From Kibdelosporangium aridum (GTDB taxonomy: Bacteria > Actinomycetota > Actinomycetes > Mycobacteriales > Pseudonocardiaceae), in the NCBI RefSeq assembly GCF_900176515.1, contig NZ_FWXV01000004.1:310001-374000 (forward strand): 64,000 bases of DNA. The letters are read 5' to 3'. The position numbers were made by a program, and so were the translations under genes. The notes beneath the pieces were generated by a model, which worked only from the letters and a program-made list of their open reading frames with translations, did not search any database and was not told the DNA's origin. This document shows, in pieces, positions 6,865 through 15,359 of this stretch; position 1 is the first letter of the stretch, and each line of letters starts with the position of its first letter.

Positions 6865-7830
6865 GTGCTCGCTGTCGTTCCCCCGCCTGTCACAGTGCGT
6901 GTGCCGTCGAAGGTCAACCTTCACCTCGCCGTCGGCGACGTGCGGCCTGATGGCTATCACGAGCTCAACACGGTGTTCCAGGCCCTGTCGCTGACCGACG
7001 AAGTGACGGTCGCGGTGACCGACGACCCCGGTGTCGAGGTGATCGGCGAGGGCGCGGACGAGGTGCCCACCGGCCCGAGCAACCTGGCGTGGCAGGCCGT
7101 GCAGGCATTGGCCGAGCACGTCGGCAAGGAGCACACCGAACCGAAGATCCGCGTGGTGATCCGCAAGGGCATCCCGGTGGCCGGTGGAATGGCCGGTGGC
7201 AGCGCGGACGCAGCCGCGGCGCTCGTCGGTCTGGCGGCCTTGTGGCGGCTGGAGATCGGCCGGGACGAGCTGTCCCAAGTGGCCGCGAAACTCGGCAGCG
7301 ACGTCCCCTTTGTGCTGCAAGGCGGCACGGCGCTGGGTACCGGCCGTGGCGAGAACCTGATCCCGGTGCTGACCAGGCACACGTTCCACTGGGTGATCGC
7401 GTTCGACCGGCGCGGCCTGTCGACGCCCAAGGTCTTCGCGGAACTTGACCGGCTGCGGGAAGACGGCGACCCGCCACGGATCGGTGCCGTCGAGCCGGTG
7501 TTGGAGGCGCTGGCCTCCGGAGACCCACGTCAGCTGGCGTTGTTGCTGGGCAATGACCTGCAGTCAGCCGCGATCTCGTTGCGTCCAGGCCTGCGCCGCA
7601 CGTTGCGCGCGGGCGTGAACGCGGGCGCGCTGGCCGGAACCGTCTCCGGCTCCGGCCCGACCTGCGCGTTTCTCTGCTCCGACGGTGAATCGGCTCTGCG
7701 GGTGGCTGCAGAGCTCGCTGGGGCCGGCGTGTGCCGCACCGTCCGCGTCGCCCATGGCCCCGTCCCAGGCGCGCGCGTGATCGGCGGTGACGAAGCACCC
7801 CGTCCGGCCCCGCCGGAGGTTCACGCCTGA
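6865..7830 (+). CDS. ispE: 4-diphosphocytidyl-2-C-methyl-D-erythritol kinase
   Basis: 321 residues, GTG start. The N-terminal VRVPSKVNLHLAVG matches the IspE substrate-binding start, the GHMP-kinase ATP loop PVAGGMAGGSADAAAAL is intact, and the C-terminal GTVSGSGPTCAFL motif is present. The enzyme phosphorylates CDP-methylerythritol in the non-mevalonate isoprenoid pathway, supplying precursors for menaquinone and polyprenyl carrier lipids. It lies 47 bp after the MetN-like gene and could share its transcript. Its stop is 1 bp from the end of the convergent DUF4234 gene. A C-terminal tail of about 20 residues rich in Pro and Ala is not part of the fold. Confidence 0.96.
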   Translation: MLAVVPPPVTVRVPSKVNLHLAVGDVRPDGYHELNTVFQALSLTDEVTVAVTDDPGVEVIGEGADEVPTGPSNLAWQAVQALAEHVGKEHTEPKIRVVIRKGIPVAGGMAGGSADAAAALVGLAALWRLEIGRDELSQVAAKLGSDVPFVLQGGTALGTGRGENLIPVLTRHTFHWVIAFDRRGLSTPKVFAELDRLREDGDPPRIGAVEPVLEALASGDPRQLALLLGNDLQSAAISLRPGLRRTLRAGVNAGALAGTVSGSGPTCAFLCSDGESALRVAAELAGAGVCRTVRVAHGPVPGARVIGGDEAPRPAPPEVHA

Positions 7831-7831
7831 C

Positions 7832-8257
7832 TCAGGCGGCGACCAACTGGACCTCGGTGCCCTCCGGAACGCCGTAGCGCTCGGGGATCTTGTTCAGCTG
7901 GATCTGGTAGTACAGGACACCGAGCCCGAGCACGAACATCAGCAGCAGGCCGATGACCGGGCTGCAGGTGTCCTGGATGCCCGCGCGGCGCTGGGCGTAC
8001 GCGATCCGCTCGCCGGTCCGGTAGATCGAGATGAGCGGGGCGATGATCGTCCAGCTCAGCAGAAGCAGCACCAGCATCGGCCCGGCGACTGGCGAGTCGG
8101 GCTTGCGGTGGAACTCGGCCATCTCCCGGTGGATCTTGTAGTACCACACGAAGGTGTAGATGCCGAGCGTGATGAACGGCCAGATCAGCCAGACCAGAAC
8201 AGCATTGCGCTGCTTGATCATCAGGCCGGTCGGCTGGCCGTACGGGGCTGGGTGCAC
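7832..8257 (-). CDS. DUF4234 family membrane protein
   Basis: 141 residues from GTG 8257, chosen for the AGGAAAGGAAA purine tract just upstream; the frame stays open further up but with unlikely sequence. Three to four hydrophobic segments are visible: VLVWLIWPFITLGIYTFVW, PMLVLLLLSWTIIAPLISIY and VIGLLLMFVLGLGVLYY. WPFITLGIYTFVWYYKI is the DUF4234 hallmark. Function unknown; such small proteins are frequent in actinobacteria. It converges on ispE and diverges from the ABC-F gene. Confidence 0.8.
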   Translation of the reverse strand: MHPAPYGQPTGLMIKQRNAVLVWLIWPFITLGIYTFVWYYKIHREMAEFHRKPDSPVAGPMLVLLLLSWTIIAPLISIYRTGERIAYAQRRAGIQDTCSPVIGLLLMFVLGLGVLYYQIQLNKIPERYGVPEGTEVQLVAA

Positions 8258-8437
8258 AGAGTTTCCTTTCCTGGTTGGACGGGTGAGCCAGGTATGCATA
8301 CTCGGCACGGCGAAGACCGCTACGGAAAGTGGCCGGGCAGAGCCTGAGTCGTAACCAACCAGCAACGTGTGCGCGGGCGGTCCGAGCCGCCTAATACCCT
8401 CGACTGTGAGATGCAGTCACGAGGGAAGCGCGGGTAG

Positions 8438-10207
8438 ATGGCCAATCTGGTCAATCTGGAGTCGGTGAGCAAGTCCTACGGGGTTCGGCCGTTGCTGGAC
8501 GCCGTCTCGCTGGGTGTCGGTGAGGGCGACCGGATCGGGGTCGTCGGGTTGAACGGCGGCGGGAAGACGACGCTGCTGGAGGTGCTCGCGGGCATCGAGC
8601 CTGCGGACAGTGGGCGCGTCAGTAGAACGCGGGACCTGCGGATGGCTGTGGTGACGCAGCGGACGGACCTGCCGCCGGGCGGGACTGTGCGCAATGCTGT
8701 GCTGGATCCCTTGGGGTTCAACGCGGAGCATGAATGGGCTGCGGACGCGCGGGTGCGGGCGGTGCTGGATGGCATCGGCATTTCGGCGTTGGGGTTGGAC
8801 GCTCCGCTCGATCGCATGTCGGGTGGGGAACGCCGGCGGGTCTCGTTGGCCGCCGCGCTTGTCCAGGACCTTGACCTGGTGATCCTCGACGAGCCGACGA
8901 ACCACTTGGACATCGAGGGTGTGCGGTGGCTGGCGGACCATCTGCTGGCCAGGCGGACTGCCCTTGTTGTCGTGACGCACGACCGGTGGTTCCTGGACAC
9001 GGTCTGTTCGCGTACCTGGGAGGTGCAGAACGGGCGCGTCGAGCAGTACGAAGGCGGTTACGCGGACTGGGTGTTCGCACGGGCCGAGCGGGCGCGGTTG
9101 GCCGAGACGCTGGAGGAGAAGCGGCGCAACTTGGCAGCGAAGGAACTCGCGTGGCTGCGTCGAGGTGCGCCCGCGCGGACGTCGAAGCCGCGCTACCGCA
9201 TCGAGGCGGCCGAGGCGCTGATCGCGAACGTACCGCCGCCGCGTGATTCCGTTGAGCTGACGGCCTTCGCGAAGCGCAGGCTGGGCAAGACCGTGATCGA
9301 GCTCGAGGACGCAAGCCTCAGCGTGCCGGGCCGTCAACTGCTGGATCACGTCACGTGGCGGATCGGGCCGGGTGACCGCATCGGTCTTGTCGGCGTGAAC
9401 GGGTCGGGCAAGACGACGTTGCTGCGCCTGCTCGCCGGCGAGACCGAGCCCGAAAGCGGCAAACGGATCCAGGGCCAGACCGTCCGGCTCGGCTACCTCA
9501 GCCAGGAACTCGCCGACCTGCCCGGTGAACTGCGGGTTCTTGAGGCGGTCGAGGAGATCGCGCGCCGGGTCACGCTCGGCAAGCAGGAACTGTCCGCCTC
9601 GCAGCTGGCCGAGAAGTTCGGCTTCCCGGCCAACCGGCAGTGGACGCCTGTCTCGGACCTCTCCGGTGGTGAACGGCGCCGGTTGCAGCTGTCGAGGCTG
9701 CTCATGGCCGAGCCGAACGTCCTGCTGCTCGACGAGCCGACGAACGACCTGGACATCGATACGTTGCAGCAGCTGGAAGATCTGCTCGACTCGTGGCCTG
9801 GCACGCTCGTGGTCGTCTCGCACGACCGCTATCTGGTGGAGCGCGTCTGCGACGAGGTGTACGCGCTGTTCGGTGACGGTCGTGCGAAGCACCTGCCGGG
9901 CGGGATCGACGAGTACTTGTCACGCCGGTCCACGATGGCCGGACCGGTCGCGGTCGCACCAGCCGCGAAGGCCGCCAAGCCGAAGTCCAACGCGGCCGAT
10001 CAGCGCGCGGCAGGCAAGGAGCTCGCGCGGCTTGAGCGCACATTGGACAAGCTGACCAAGAAGGAAGCCGAGTTGCACGCCGCGCTTGCCGCGGCGGCCA
10101 CCGATCCGGACCGGCTGCTTGAGCTCGATGCCCAGCTCAGGGACCTTCTCAAGGAGAAGGACGAGGTCGAGGAGCGCTGGTTGGAGATCGCGGATAACGC
10201 CGAGTAG
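8438..10207 (+). CDS. ABC-F family ATPase (Uup/EttA-like)
   Basis: 589 residues with two ATPase modules and no membrane segments. Module 1 has GLNGGGKTT, MSGGERRR and VILDEPTNHLD; module 2 has GVNGSGKTT, LSGGERRR and LLLDEPTNDLD. The linker (about 225-285) and a coiled-coil C-terminus (about 520-585, Glu/Lys-rich) fit the Uup branch. ABC-F proteins act on ribosomes, resolving stalled or misfolded states, or protect against antibiotics; a resistance role cannot be told apart from housekeeping by sequence. The gene occupies the position of mycobacterial Rv1012-Rv1013 neighbours, which favours housekeeping. All Walker residues are intact. Confidence 0.93.
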   Translation: MANLVNLESVSKSYGVRPLLDAVSLGVGEGDRIGVVGLNGGGKTTLLEVLAGIEPADSGRVSRTRDLRMAVVTQRTDLPPGGTVRNAVLDPLGFNAEHEWAADARVRAVLDGIGISALGLDAPLDRMSGGERRRVSLAAALVQDLDLVILDEPTNHLDIEGVRWLADHLLARRTALVVVTHDRWFLDTVCSRTWEVQNGRVEQYEGGYADWVFARAERARLAETLEEKRRNLAAKELAWLRRGAPARTSKPRYRIEAAEALIANVPPPRDSVELTAFAKRRLGKTVIELEDASLSVPGRQLLDHVTWRIGPGDRIGLVGVNGSGKTTLLRLLAGETEPESGKRIQGQTVRLGYLSQELADLPGELRVLEAVEEIARRVTLGKQELSASQLAEKFGFPANRQWTPVSDLSGGERRRLQLSRLLMAEPNVLLLDEPTNDLDIDTLQQLEDLLDSWPGTLVVVSHDRYLVERVCDEVYALFGDGRAKHLPGGIDEYLSRRSTMAGPVAVAPAAKAAKPKSNAADQRAAGKELARLERTLDKLTKKEAELHAALAAAATDPDRLLELDAQLRDLLKEKDEVEERWLEIADNAE

Positions 10208-10255
10208 CGGGTTGTTGTCGGTAGTAACCAGCCAAGACCAATTAGATTGGGCGCT

Positions 10256-11923
10256 ATGAGTCGGTTCGTGGACGCCCTGCTGGGCAACGCCGCCACCCGC
10301 GGCCAGGTCAAGGGGATCGTCACCGGGGAACCCGGCGACCCCGTACGCCGGACGTGGGCGCAGGTGCACCAGGATGCTCGCAAGATGGCGGGCGCGTTGG
10401 TGGAAGGCGGTCTTGGGCCGCAGAGCGCGGTCGCCGTGCTCGCGGCTGATCCTGTCCTGATCGCTCCGGCGATCCAAGCTGTCTGGTTGTCCGGTGGCAG
10501 TGTGACGATGCTGCACCAGCCGACGCCGCGCACGGATCTCGCGGTGTGGGCGGAGGACACGCTGCGAGTCCTCGACATGATCGATTCCAAGCTGGTGCTG
10601 CTCGGCTCGCCGTTCGACCAGCTCGCGCCGGTGCTGACCCAGCACAACGTCCCGTACCGGATGCTGACCGATCTCACCGGCGGCACGCCGCTCGCCGAGC
10701 CTGTTCACGTCGGTGAGGACGTGCATGCGTTGCTGCAGCTGACAAGCGGCTCGACTGCGGACCCGAAGGCCGTGCGGATCACGCACGGCAACCTGTTCGC
10801 CAACATGGGGGCGATGGCCGAGAAAGCCGCGCTGGACTGGGAGAACGACACGATGGTGTCGTGGCTCCCGTTGTTCCACGACATGGGCATGGTCGGCTTC
10901 CTGACCACGCCGATGACGCTGGGCATCGACTTGGTGAAGGTCACGCCCGCTGACTTCCTGCGCGCGCCTTTGCTGTGGATGGACCTGATCAGTCGCTATC
11001 GCGCGACCATCACGGCCGCGCCGAACTTCGCGTACGCCATGGTCGGCCGCCGGATGCGCAACGCCAACGACGGCGACTACGACCTTTCGACGTTGCGGTT
11101 GGCCCTCAACGGCGCCGAACCGATCGACGCGTCCGCCGTGAAGGGGTTCACCGACGCGGGAGCGCGGTTCAACATGCCGGCGGAGTGTGTGTTTCCGGCG
11201 TACGGAATGGCGGAGTGCACGCTCGCGGTGTCGTTCGCGCCGCTGTTCACCGGTTTGACGTTGGACTACATCGACCCGCACGCGCTCGAGGTCGACCGCC
11301 GCGCCGTGCCGGTCGAGCCTGCGGATGACGTGCGGTCGTTCGCCGTGCTGGGCAAGCCTTTGCCGGGCATCGAGGCACGGATCATCACGCCCGATGGCGA
11401 GATCCGGGGCAACCGTGAGGTCGGCGAGATCCAGCTGCGCGGATCGTCGGTGACGCCCGGCTACCTGACCGTGGACGGCCCGAGGTCCATCCAGGACGAC
11501 GAGGGCTGGATGTCCACAGGGGACATCGGGTACACCATCGACGGCGAGATCGTGGTGTGCGGCCGGGAAAAGGACGTGATCATCCTCGGCGGCCGGAACA
11601 TCTACCCGACCGACATCGAGCGCGCCGCGACCGGCGTCGACGGTGTCCGCGCGGGCAACGCGGTCGCGGTCCGGCTCGACGCGGGCAGCAGGCGTGAACG
11701 TTTCGCGGTCGTCGTCGAGTCCAAACTGGCTGGTGACGAGTCCGAGGAAGCGAGGCTGCGCAAGGAAATCGCCGCGCGCGTCTTCGACTCGGTTGAGGCA
11801 CGGCCGGTCGCCGTGCTCGTGCTGCCGCCAGGCTCGCTGCCGAAGACACCGTCCGGCAAGCTCCGCCGGGCCGCGGCGGGGGAGCAGCTCGCGGAGAGCA
11901 TCCGCAAGAACGAAGCCAAGTAG
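10256..11923 (+). CDS. Fatty acyl-AMP ligase / acyl-CoA synthetase-like protein
   Basis: 555 residues from ATG 10256. Adenylate-forming motifs are present: LTSGSTADPKAV (phosphate loop), AYGMAECT, GWMSTGDIGY and the C-terminal catalytic Lys in PKTPSGKLRR. The segment FHDMGMVGFL and the ordering resemble fatty acyl-AMP ligases (FadD32 type), which load acyl adenylates onto carrier proteins in lipid assembly. Its place between the ABC-F gene and pth equals that of mycobacterial pks16 (Rv1013), a misnamed acyl-CoA synthetase. Substrate unknown. A strong hairpin separates it from the convergent pth gene. Confidence 0.92.
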   Translation: MSRFVDALLGNAATRGQVKGIVTGEPGDPVRRTWAQVHQDARKMAGALVEGGLGPQSAVAVLAADPVLIAPAIQAVWLSGGSVTMLHQPTPRTDLAVWAEDTLRVLDMIDSKLVLLGSPFDQLAPVLTQHNVPYRMLTDLTGGTPLAEPVHVGEDVHALLQLTSGSTADPKAVRITHGNLFANMGAMAEKAALDWENDTMVSWLPLFHDMGMVGFLTTPMTLGIDLVKVTPADFLRAPLLWMDLISRYRATITAAPNFAYAMVGRRMRNANDGDYDLSTLRLALNGAEPIDASAVKGFTDAGARFNMPAECVFPAYGMAECTLAVSFAPLFTGLTLDYIDPHALEVDRRAVPVEPADDVRSFAVLGKPLPGIEARIITPDGEIRGNREVGEIQLRGSSVTPGYLTVDGPRSIQDDEGWMSTGDIGYTIDGEIVVCGREKDVIILGGRNIYPTDIERAATGVDGVRAGNAVAVRLDAGSRRERFAVVVESKLAGDESEEARLRKEIAARVFDSVEARPVAVLVLPPGSLPKTPSGKLRRAAAGEQLAESIRKNEAK

Positions 11924-11929
11924 CCATTT

Positions 11930-11964
11930 GCCCGGTTGGTGAAACCTCGCTTCGCCAACCGGGC
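11930..11964. terminator. Bidirectional hairpin between acyl-AMP ligase gene and pth
   Basis: GCCCGGTTGG and CCAACCGGGC form a perfect 10-bp stem; GAA/TTC can extend it inward past one mismatch. It lies 6 bp after one stop and 10 bp after the convergent pth stop, so it can serve both. Confidence 0.8.
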
Positions 11965-11974
11965 CTGCTTGACC

Positions 11975-12559
11975 TCAGCTCAGGGCGTGGAAGGTGTTCT
12001 GTGCGGCTTCGAGGCCGTTGCTGATCAAGGCCTCGGTGGCGTCGGCCGCGCGGTCGAAGACGAACGGCAGCTCTTTGCGTTCGACCACCGAGAAGTCCTT
12101 CAGGACGAAGTCGGCCGGGTCCATCCGGCCGGGCGGCCGGCCGATGCCGACCCTGACGCGGTGGTACTCCTTGGTGCCCAAGGATTTCGAGATGGACCGC
12201 AGCCCGTTGTGGCCGTTCTCGCCGCCGCCGAGCTTGAGCCGGACGGTTCCGAAGGGCAGGTCGAGTTCGTCGTAGATCACGACGATGTCGTCCGGCTGGG
12301 CCTTGAAGAACTTGGCGACACCGGCGACCGGTCCACCGGAGACGTTCATGAACGAGCGCGGCTTCATCAGCACTACCCGCCTGGTGCCGAGCCGTCCTTC
12401 GAGGACGTCGGCAAGACCCTTGTGGGCCTTGAACTTCCCGCCTACCCGGTCACCCAGCTCGTCGAGCACCATCGCGCCGACGTTGTGCCGGTTGGCGGCA
12501 TAGCGAGGGCCGGGATTGCCGAGGCCGACAATGACCACGGTGCCCGGCCCTTCGCTCAT
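11975..12559 (-). CDS. pth: Peptidyl-tRNA hydrolase
   Basis: 194 residues. VVIVGLGNPGPRYAANRHNVG carries the catalytic His; KPRSFMNVSG, DELDLPFG and the GGGENGHNGLRSI segment complete the Pth active site (Asn and Asp residues in place). The enzyme releases peptides from prematurely dropped peptidyl-tRNAs. It lies 6 bp downstream of rplY on the same strand, the usual actinobacterial pair. Confidence 0.97.
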   Translation of the reverse strand: MSEGPGTVVIVGLGNPGPRYAANRHNVGAMVLDELGDRVGGKFKAHKGLADVLEGRLGTRRVVLMKPRSFMNVSGGPVAGVAKFFKAQPDDIVVIYDELDLPFGTVRLKLGGGENGHNGLRSISKSLGTKEYHRVRVGIGRPPGRMDPADFVLKDFSVVERKELPFVFDRAADATEALISNGLEAAQNTFHALS

Positions 12560-12565
12560 GTCAGA

Positions 12566-13177
12566 TCAGGCCTCTTCTTCGGTGGCCTCTTCGGCGGCCG
12601 GGGCCTCGCCGGTGTCGCCCTCGAGCTGCTGGGCGGTCGGGGCCGGGTTGACCGCGACGACCAGGGCCTCGGGGTCGGTCGCCAGGGTGGCACCCTGCGG
12701 CAGCTTCACGTCGGCCGCGGTGATCTGGGTGCCTGCCTGTGCGCCCTCGATCGACAGCTCGATCTGCTCGGGGATGTGCAGCGCCTCGACCTCGACGGAG
12801 ATCGTGGTCAGGTCCTGGGTGACCAGGGTGGACGCGGCCGGGTCGCCGGTCAGCACGATCGGCACCTCGACGCTGACCTTCTCGCCGCGCTGCACCAGCA
12901 GCAGGTCCACGTGCTCGATGTAGTTCTTGATCGGGTGCGTGGTGACGGTCTTGGTCAGCGCCAGCTCGGACTTGGAGTCCACGTCCAGCGTCAGGACGGC
13001 GTTCTGGCCGTGCTCACGGACTACACGGGCGAACTCGAGCGCCGGCAAAGCCAGGTGCTTCGGGTCGGAACCGTGGCCGTAGAGCACCGCGGGGATCTTG
13101 CCGGCGCGGCGGGTACGGCGCGCGGCGCCCTTGCCGAATTCGGTACGCGACTCGGCGGCAAGACGGACCTCGGACAC
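12566..13177 (-). CDS. rplY: Ribosomal protein L25 (general stress protein CTC form)
   Basis: 203 residues from GTG 13177 (GGAGA about 9 bases before). The N-terminal L25 fold binds 5S rRNA (RTEFGKGAARRTRRAGKIP, then AVLYGHG); the C-terminal CTC domain (about 95-180) is followed by an acidic tail EEATEEEA. This long form is common in actinobacteria and is part of the large ribosomal subunit. It forms an operon with pth. Confidence 0.96.
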   Translation of the reverse strand: MSEVRLAAESRTEFGKGAARRTRRAGKIPAVLYGHGSDPKHLALPALEFARVVREHGQNAVLTLDVDSKSELALTKTVTTHPIKNYIEHVDLLLVQRGEKVSVEVPIVLTGDPAASTLVTQDLTTISVEVEALHIPEQIELSIEGAQAGTQITAADVKLPQGATLATDPEALVVAVNPAPTAQQLEGDTGEAPAAEEATEEEA

Positions 13178-13449
13178 GGTGATGCTCTCCTTCAACACAA
13201 AAGGCTAAGTGGGGTCGTCACCGCGGCGGAGGCAGGCGTGAAGACACACGGCTACCAAACCAGCCGCGTCGATCACGCCAGGTTCTGCAAGGAACCCGGC
13301 CTCGCCGAGACAACCCGGATAGTTTACGTCAGCTTCATCCCGCAACCACCGGGGGTCCCACCTCTGTGCGCGCGGCAGGACCGGCGACCTCTCGCCAGAT
13401 GCGCGGTTTCCAGCTCAGATTCGTTGAACACCGGACAACACTGCACGGC

Positions 13450-14124
13450 ATGACTGCCTATTTCGACGGCCGTGAGATGGCGATGTTGCACCGGATGTTC
13501 CGGCGTGAATTCCTGCTCGCCGGCGGCCTGGTCATGAACACCACCACGAATGACCGTGCCGAACTGGTCGCCGACCACATCACCTCGGTGGGCACCACGC
13601 TGCACCACCATCACCACATGGAGGACACGCACGTCTGGCCGTTGCTGGAGAAGCGGTGCCCGGACGACATCGCGGACATCGTCACGCTGATGGAAAGCCA
13701 GCACGCGAGTGTCGCGAAATACGGTGAAGAAGTAACCGAAGCGATGGCCGCATGGCGGACGAACTTCGGCCCGGCCACCCGCAACGCACTGGTCGCGGCG
13801 CTCGACCGGCTGGTGCCCGCGTTGCTGGAGCACCTGGACACCGAGGAGGAACGAGTCGTCCCGCTGATGGAGAAGCACATCGCGATGGACGAGTGGAACA
13901 AGCACGTCGCCGAGGGAATCGCCGAGATCGACCCGCAGGAGCTCATGGTCGGCTTCGGGATGGCGATGTACGAGGGCGACGAGGACATCATCGCGGCGAC
14001 GGTGGAGAACATGCCGCCGGACGTCCGCCCGGTGATCCGGGATGTGGCTTCGAAGGCGTACGCGGAACGCGCCAAGGCGCTCTACGGCACCGCGACCCCG
14101 CCCCGGAGCTGGGAACTGGTGTAA
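13450..14124 (+). CDS. Hemerythrin HHE domain protein
   Basis: About 224 residues from ATG 13450; GTG 13366 is an alternative, and neither has a clear ribosome binding site. Iron ligands expected for a hemerythrin-like bundle are visible: MLHRMFRREF, VGTTLHHHHHMEDTHVWP, MESQHASV and LLEHLDTEEERVVP. Such proteins bind a di-iron centre and may sense or store oxygen or nitric oxide. The C-terminal third (about 150-224) is a less conserved helical extension. It is divergent from rplY. Confidence 0.85.
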   Translation: MTAYFDGREMAMLHRMFRREFLLAGGLVMNTTTNDRAELVADHITSVGTTLHHHHHMEDTHVWPLLEKRCPDDIADIVTLMESQHASVAKYGEEVTEAMAAWRTNFGPATRNALVAALDRLVPALLEHLDTEEERVVPLMEKHIAMDEWNKHVAEGIAEIDPQELMVGFGMAMYEGDEDIIAATVENMPPDVRPVIRDVASKAYAERAKALYGTATPPRSWELV

Positions 14125-14322
14125 ACGCGATCCAAGACGGAAGACCAGTCCCGGCAGGGTTCGGTCAAAGCCGGTCACTGTAGCGCAAGTGGAGCCTTTT
14201 CCGCGGCGTGAAGGGCGCCTTTCAAACCCCCACCCCACCCCAGACATCCCCCACCACTCCCGAGGGGCGACCCCGGCGCCATTCTATCGGCGGAGGTGGG
14301 TGTGCAGTGGGCTGACAAGGGA

Positions 14323-14357
14323 GAAGTCGGTGCGAACGGTCCGTTCGCACCGACTTC
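14323..14357 (-). terminator. Hairpin downstream of prs
   Basis: GAAGTCGGTGCGAACGG and its exact reverse complement face each other around a single central T (17-bp arms), 18 bp after the prs stop. As RNA it would fold as a long stem with a short loop. No T-tract follows. Confidence 0.75.
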
Positions 14358-14375
14358 ACTCGAATGGCTGGCTTG

Positions 14376-15359
14376 TCAGGCGTTGCCGTCGAACAGGCTC
14401 GTGACCGAGCCGTCTTCGAAGACCTCCTGGATCGCGCGGGCCAGCAGCGGCGCGATCGACAACACGGTCAACCCGGGGAAGCGCTTGTCCTCGGCGATCG
14501 GCAGCGTGTTGGTGAAGATGACCTCCCGCGCCTTGCAGTTGGCCAGGCGCTCGGAGGCCGGGTCGGACAGGATTCCGTGCGTCGCGGCGATCACCACGTC
14601 CGAGGCGCCGGCCTCGATCAGGGCGTCACAGGCCTTCACGATCGTGCCACCGGTGTCGATCATGTCGTCGACCAGCACGCACAGCCTGCCCGCGACCTCA
14701 CCCACGACGCGGTTGGCGACGGCCTCGTTGGGCTTCAGCGGGTCGCGTGTCTTGTGGATGAACGCGATCGGGCGGTCACCCAGCTGCGTGGCCCACTTCT
14801 CGGCCAAGCGCACGCGGCCTGAGTCCGGCGAGACCACGGTGATGTCCGCGGCGTCACCGTAGGTCGCGTTGATGTGGTCGGCCAGGATGTTCTGCGCGAA
14901 CAGGTGGTCAACCGGTCCGTCGAAGAAGCCCTGGATCTGCGCGGTGTGCAGGTCGACCGTCATGATCCGGTCGGCGCCCGCGGTCTTGAACATGTCCGCG
15001 ATCAGCCGGGCCGAGATGGGCTCGCGGCCCTTGTGCTTCTTGTCCTGCCTCGCGTAGCCGTAGAACGGCATGATCACGGTGATCCGCTTGGCCGACGCTC
15101 TCTTCAGCGCGTCCACCATCAGCAGCTGTTCCATGATCCACTGGTTGATCGGGCTGGTGTGCGACTGGATCACGAACGCGTCCGTGCCCCGCACCGACTC
15201 GTTGAACCGCACGAAGATCTCGCCGTTGGCGAAGTCGTACGCCGCCTGCGGCGTGATCTCGACGTTCAGCTCCCGCGCCACTTCCTCGGCCAGCTCCGGG
15301 TGAGCACGGCCGGAGAAGAGCATCAGGTGCTTCTTCGGTGTCCCGGATTTGGCGTTCAT
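14376..15359 (-). CDS. prs: Ribose-phosphate pyrophosphokinase
   Basis: 327 residues. Class I PRPP synthetase features are present: FVIQSHTSPINQWIMEQLL, the catalytic FPFYGYARQDKK-type loop (here MPFYGYARQDKKHKGR), TVDLHTAQIQGFFD and the PRPP-binding VLVDDMIDTGGTI. The enzyme makes PRPP for purine, pyrimidine, histidine and, in this lineage, decaprenyl-phosphoribose (arabinan) synthesis. The ATG overlaps the glmU stop by 4 bp, so the two are translationally coupled. Confidence 0.97.
   Translation of the reverse strand: MNAKSGTPKKHLMLFSGRAHPELAEEVARELNVEITPQAAYDFANGEIFVRFNESVRGTDAFVIQSHTSPINQWIMEQLLMVDALKRASAKRITVIMPFYGYARQDKKHKGREPISARLIADMFKTAGADRIMTVDLHTAQIQGFFDGPVDHLFAQNILADHINATYGDAADITVVSPDSGRVRLAEKWATQLGDRPIAFIHKTRDPLKPNEAVANRVVGEVAGRLCVLVDDMIDTGGTIVKACDALIEAGASDVVIAATHGILSDPASERLANCKAREVIFTNTLPIAEDKRFPGLTVLSIAPLLARAIQEVFEDGSVTSLFDGNA

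Noticed and set aside
13324..14247. Minus-strand frame opposite the hemerythrin gene
   Set aside because: The plus-strand protein has a complete set of iron ligands; the minus frame is low-complexity His/Arg/Val text typical of a shadow.
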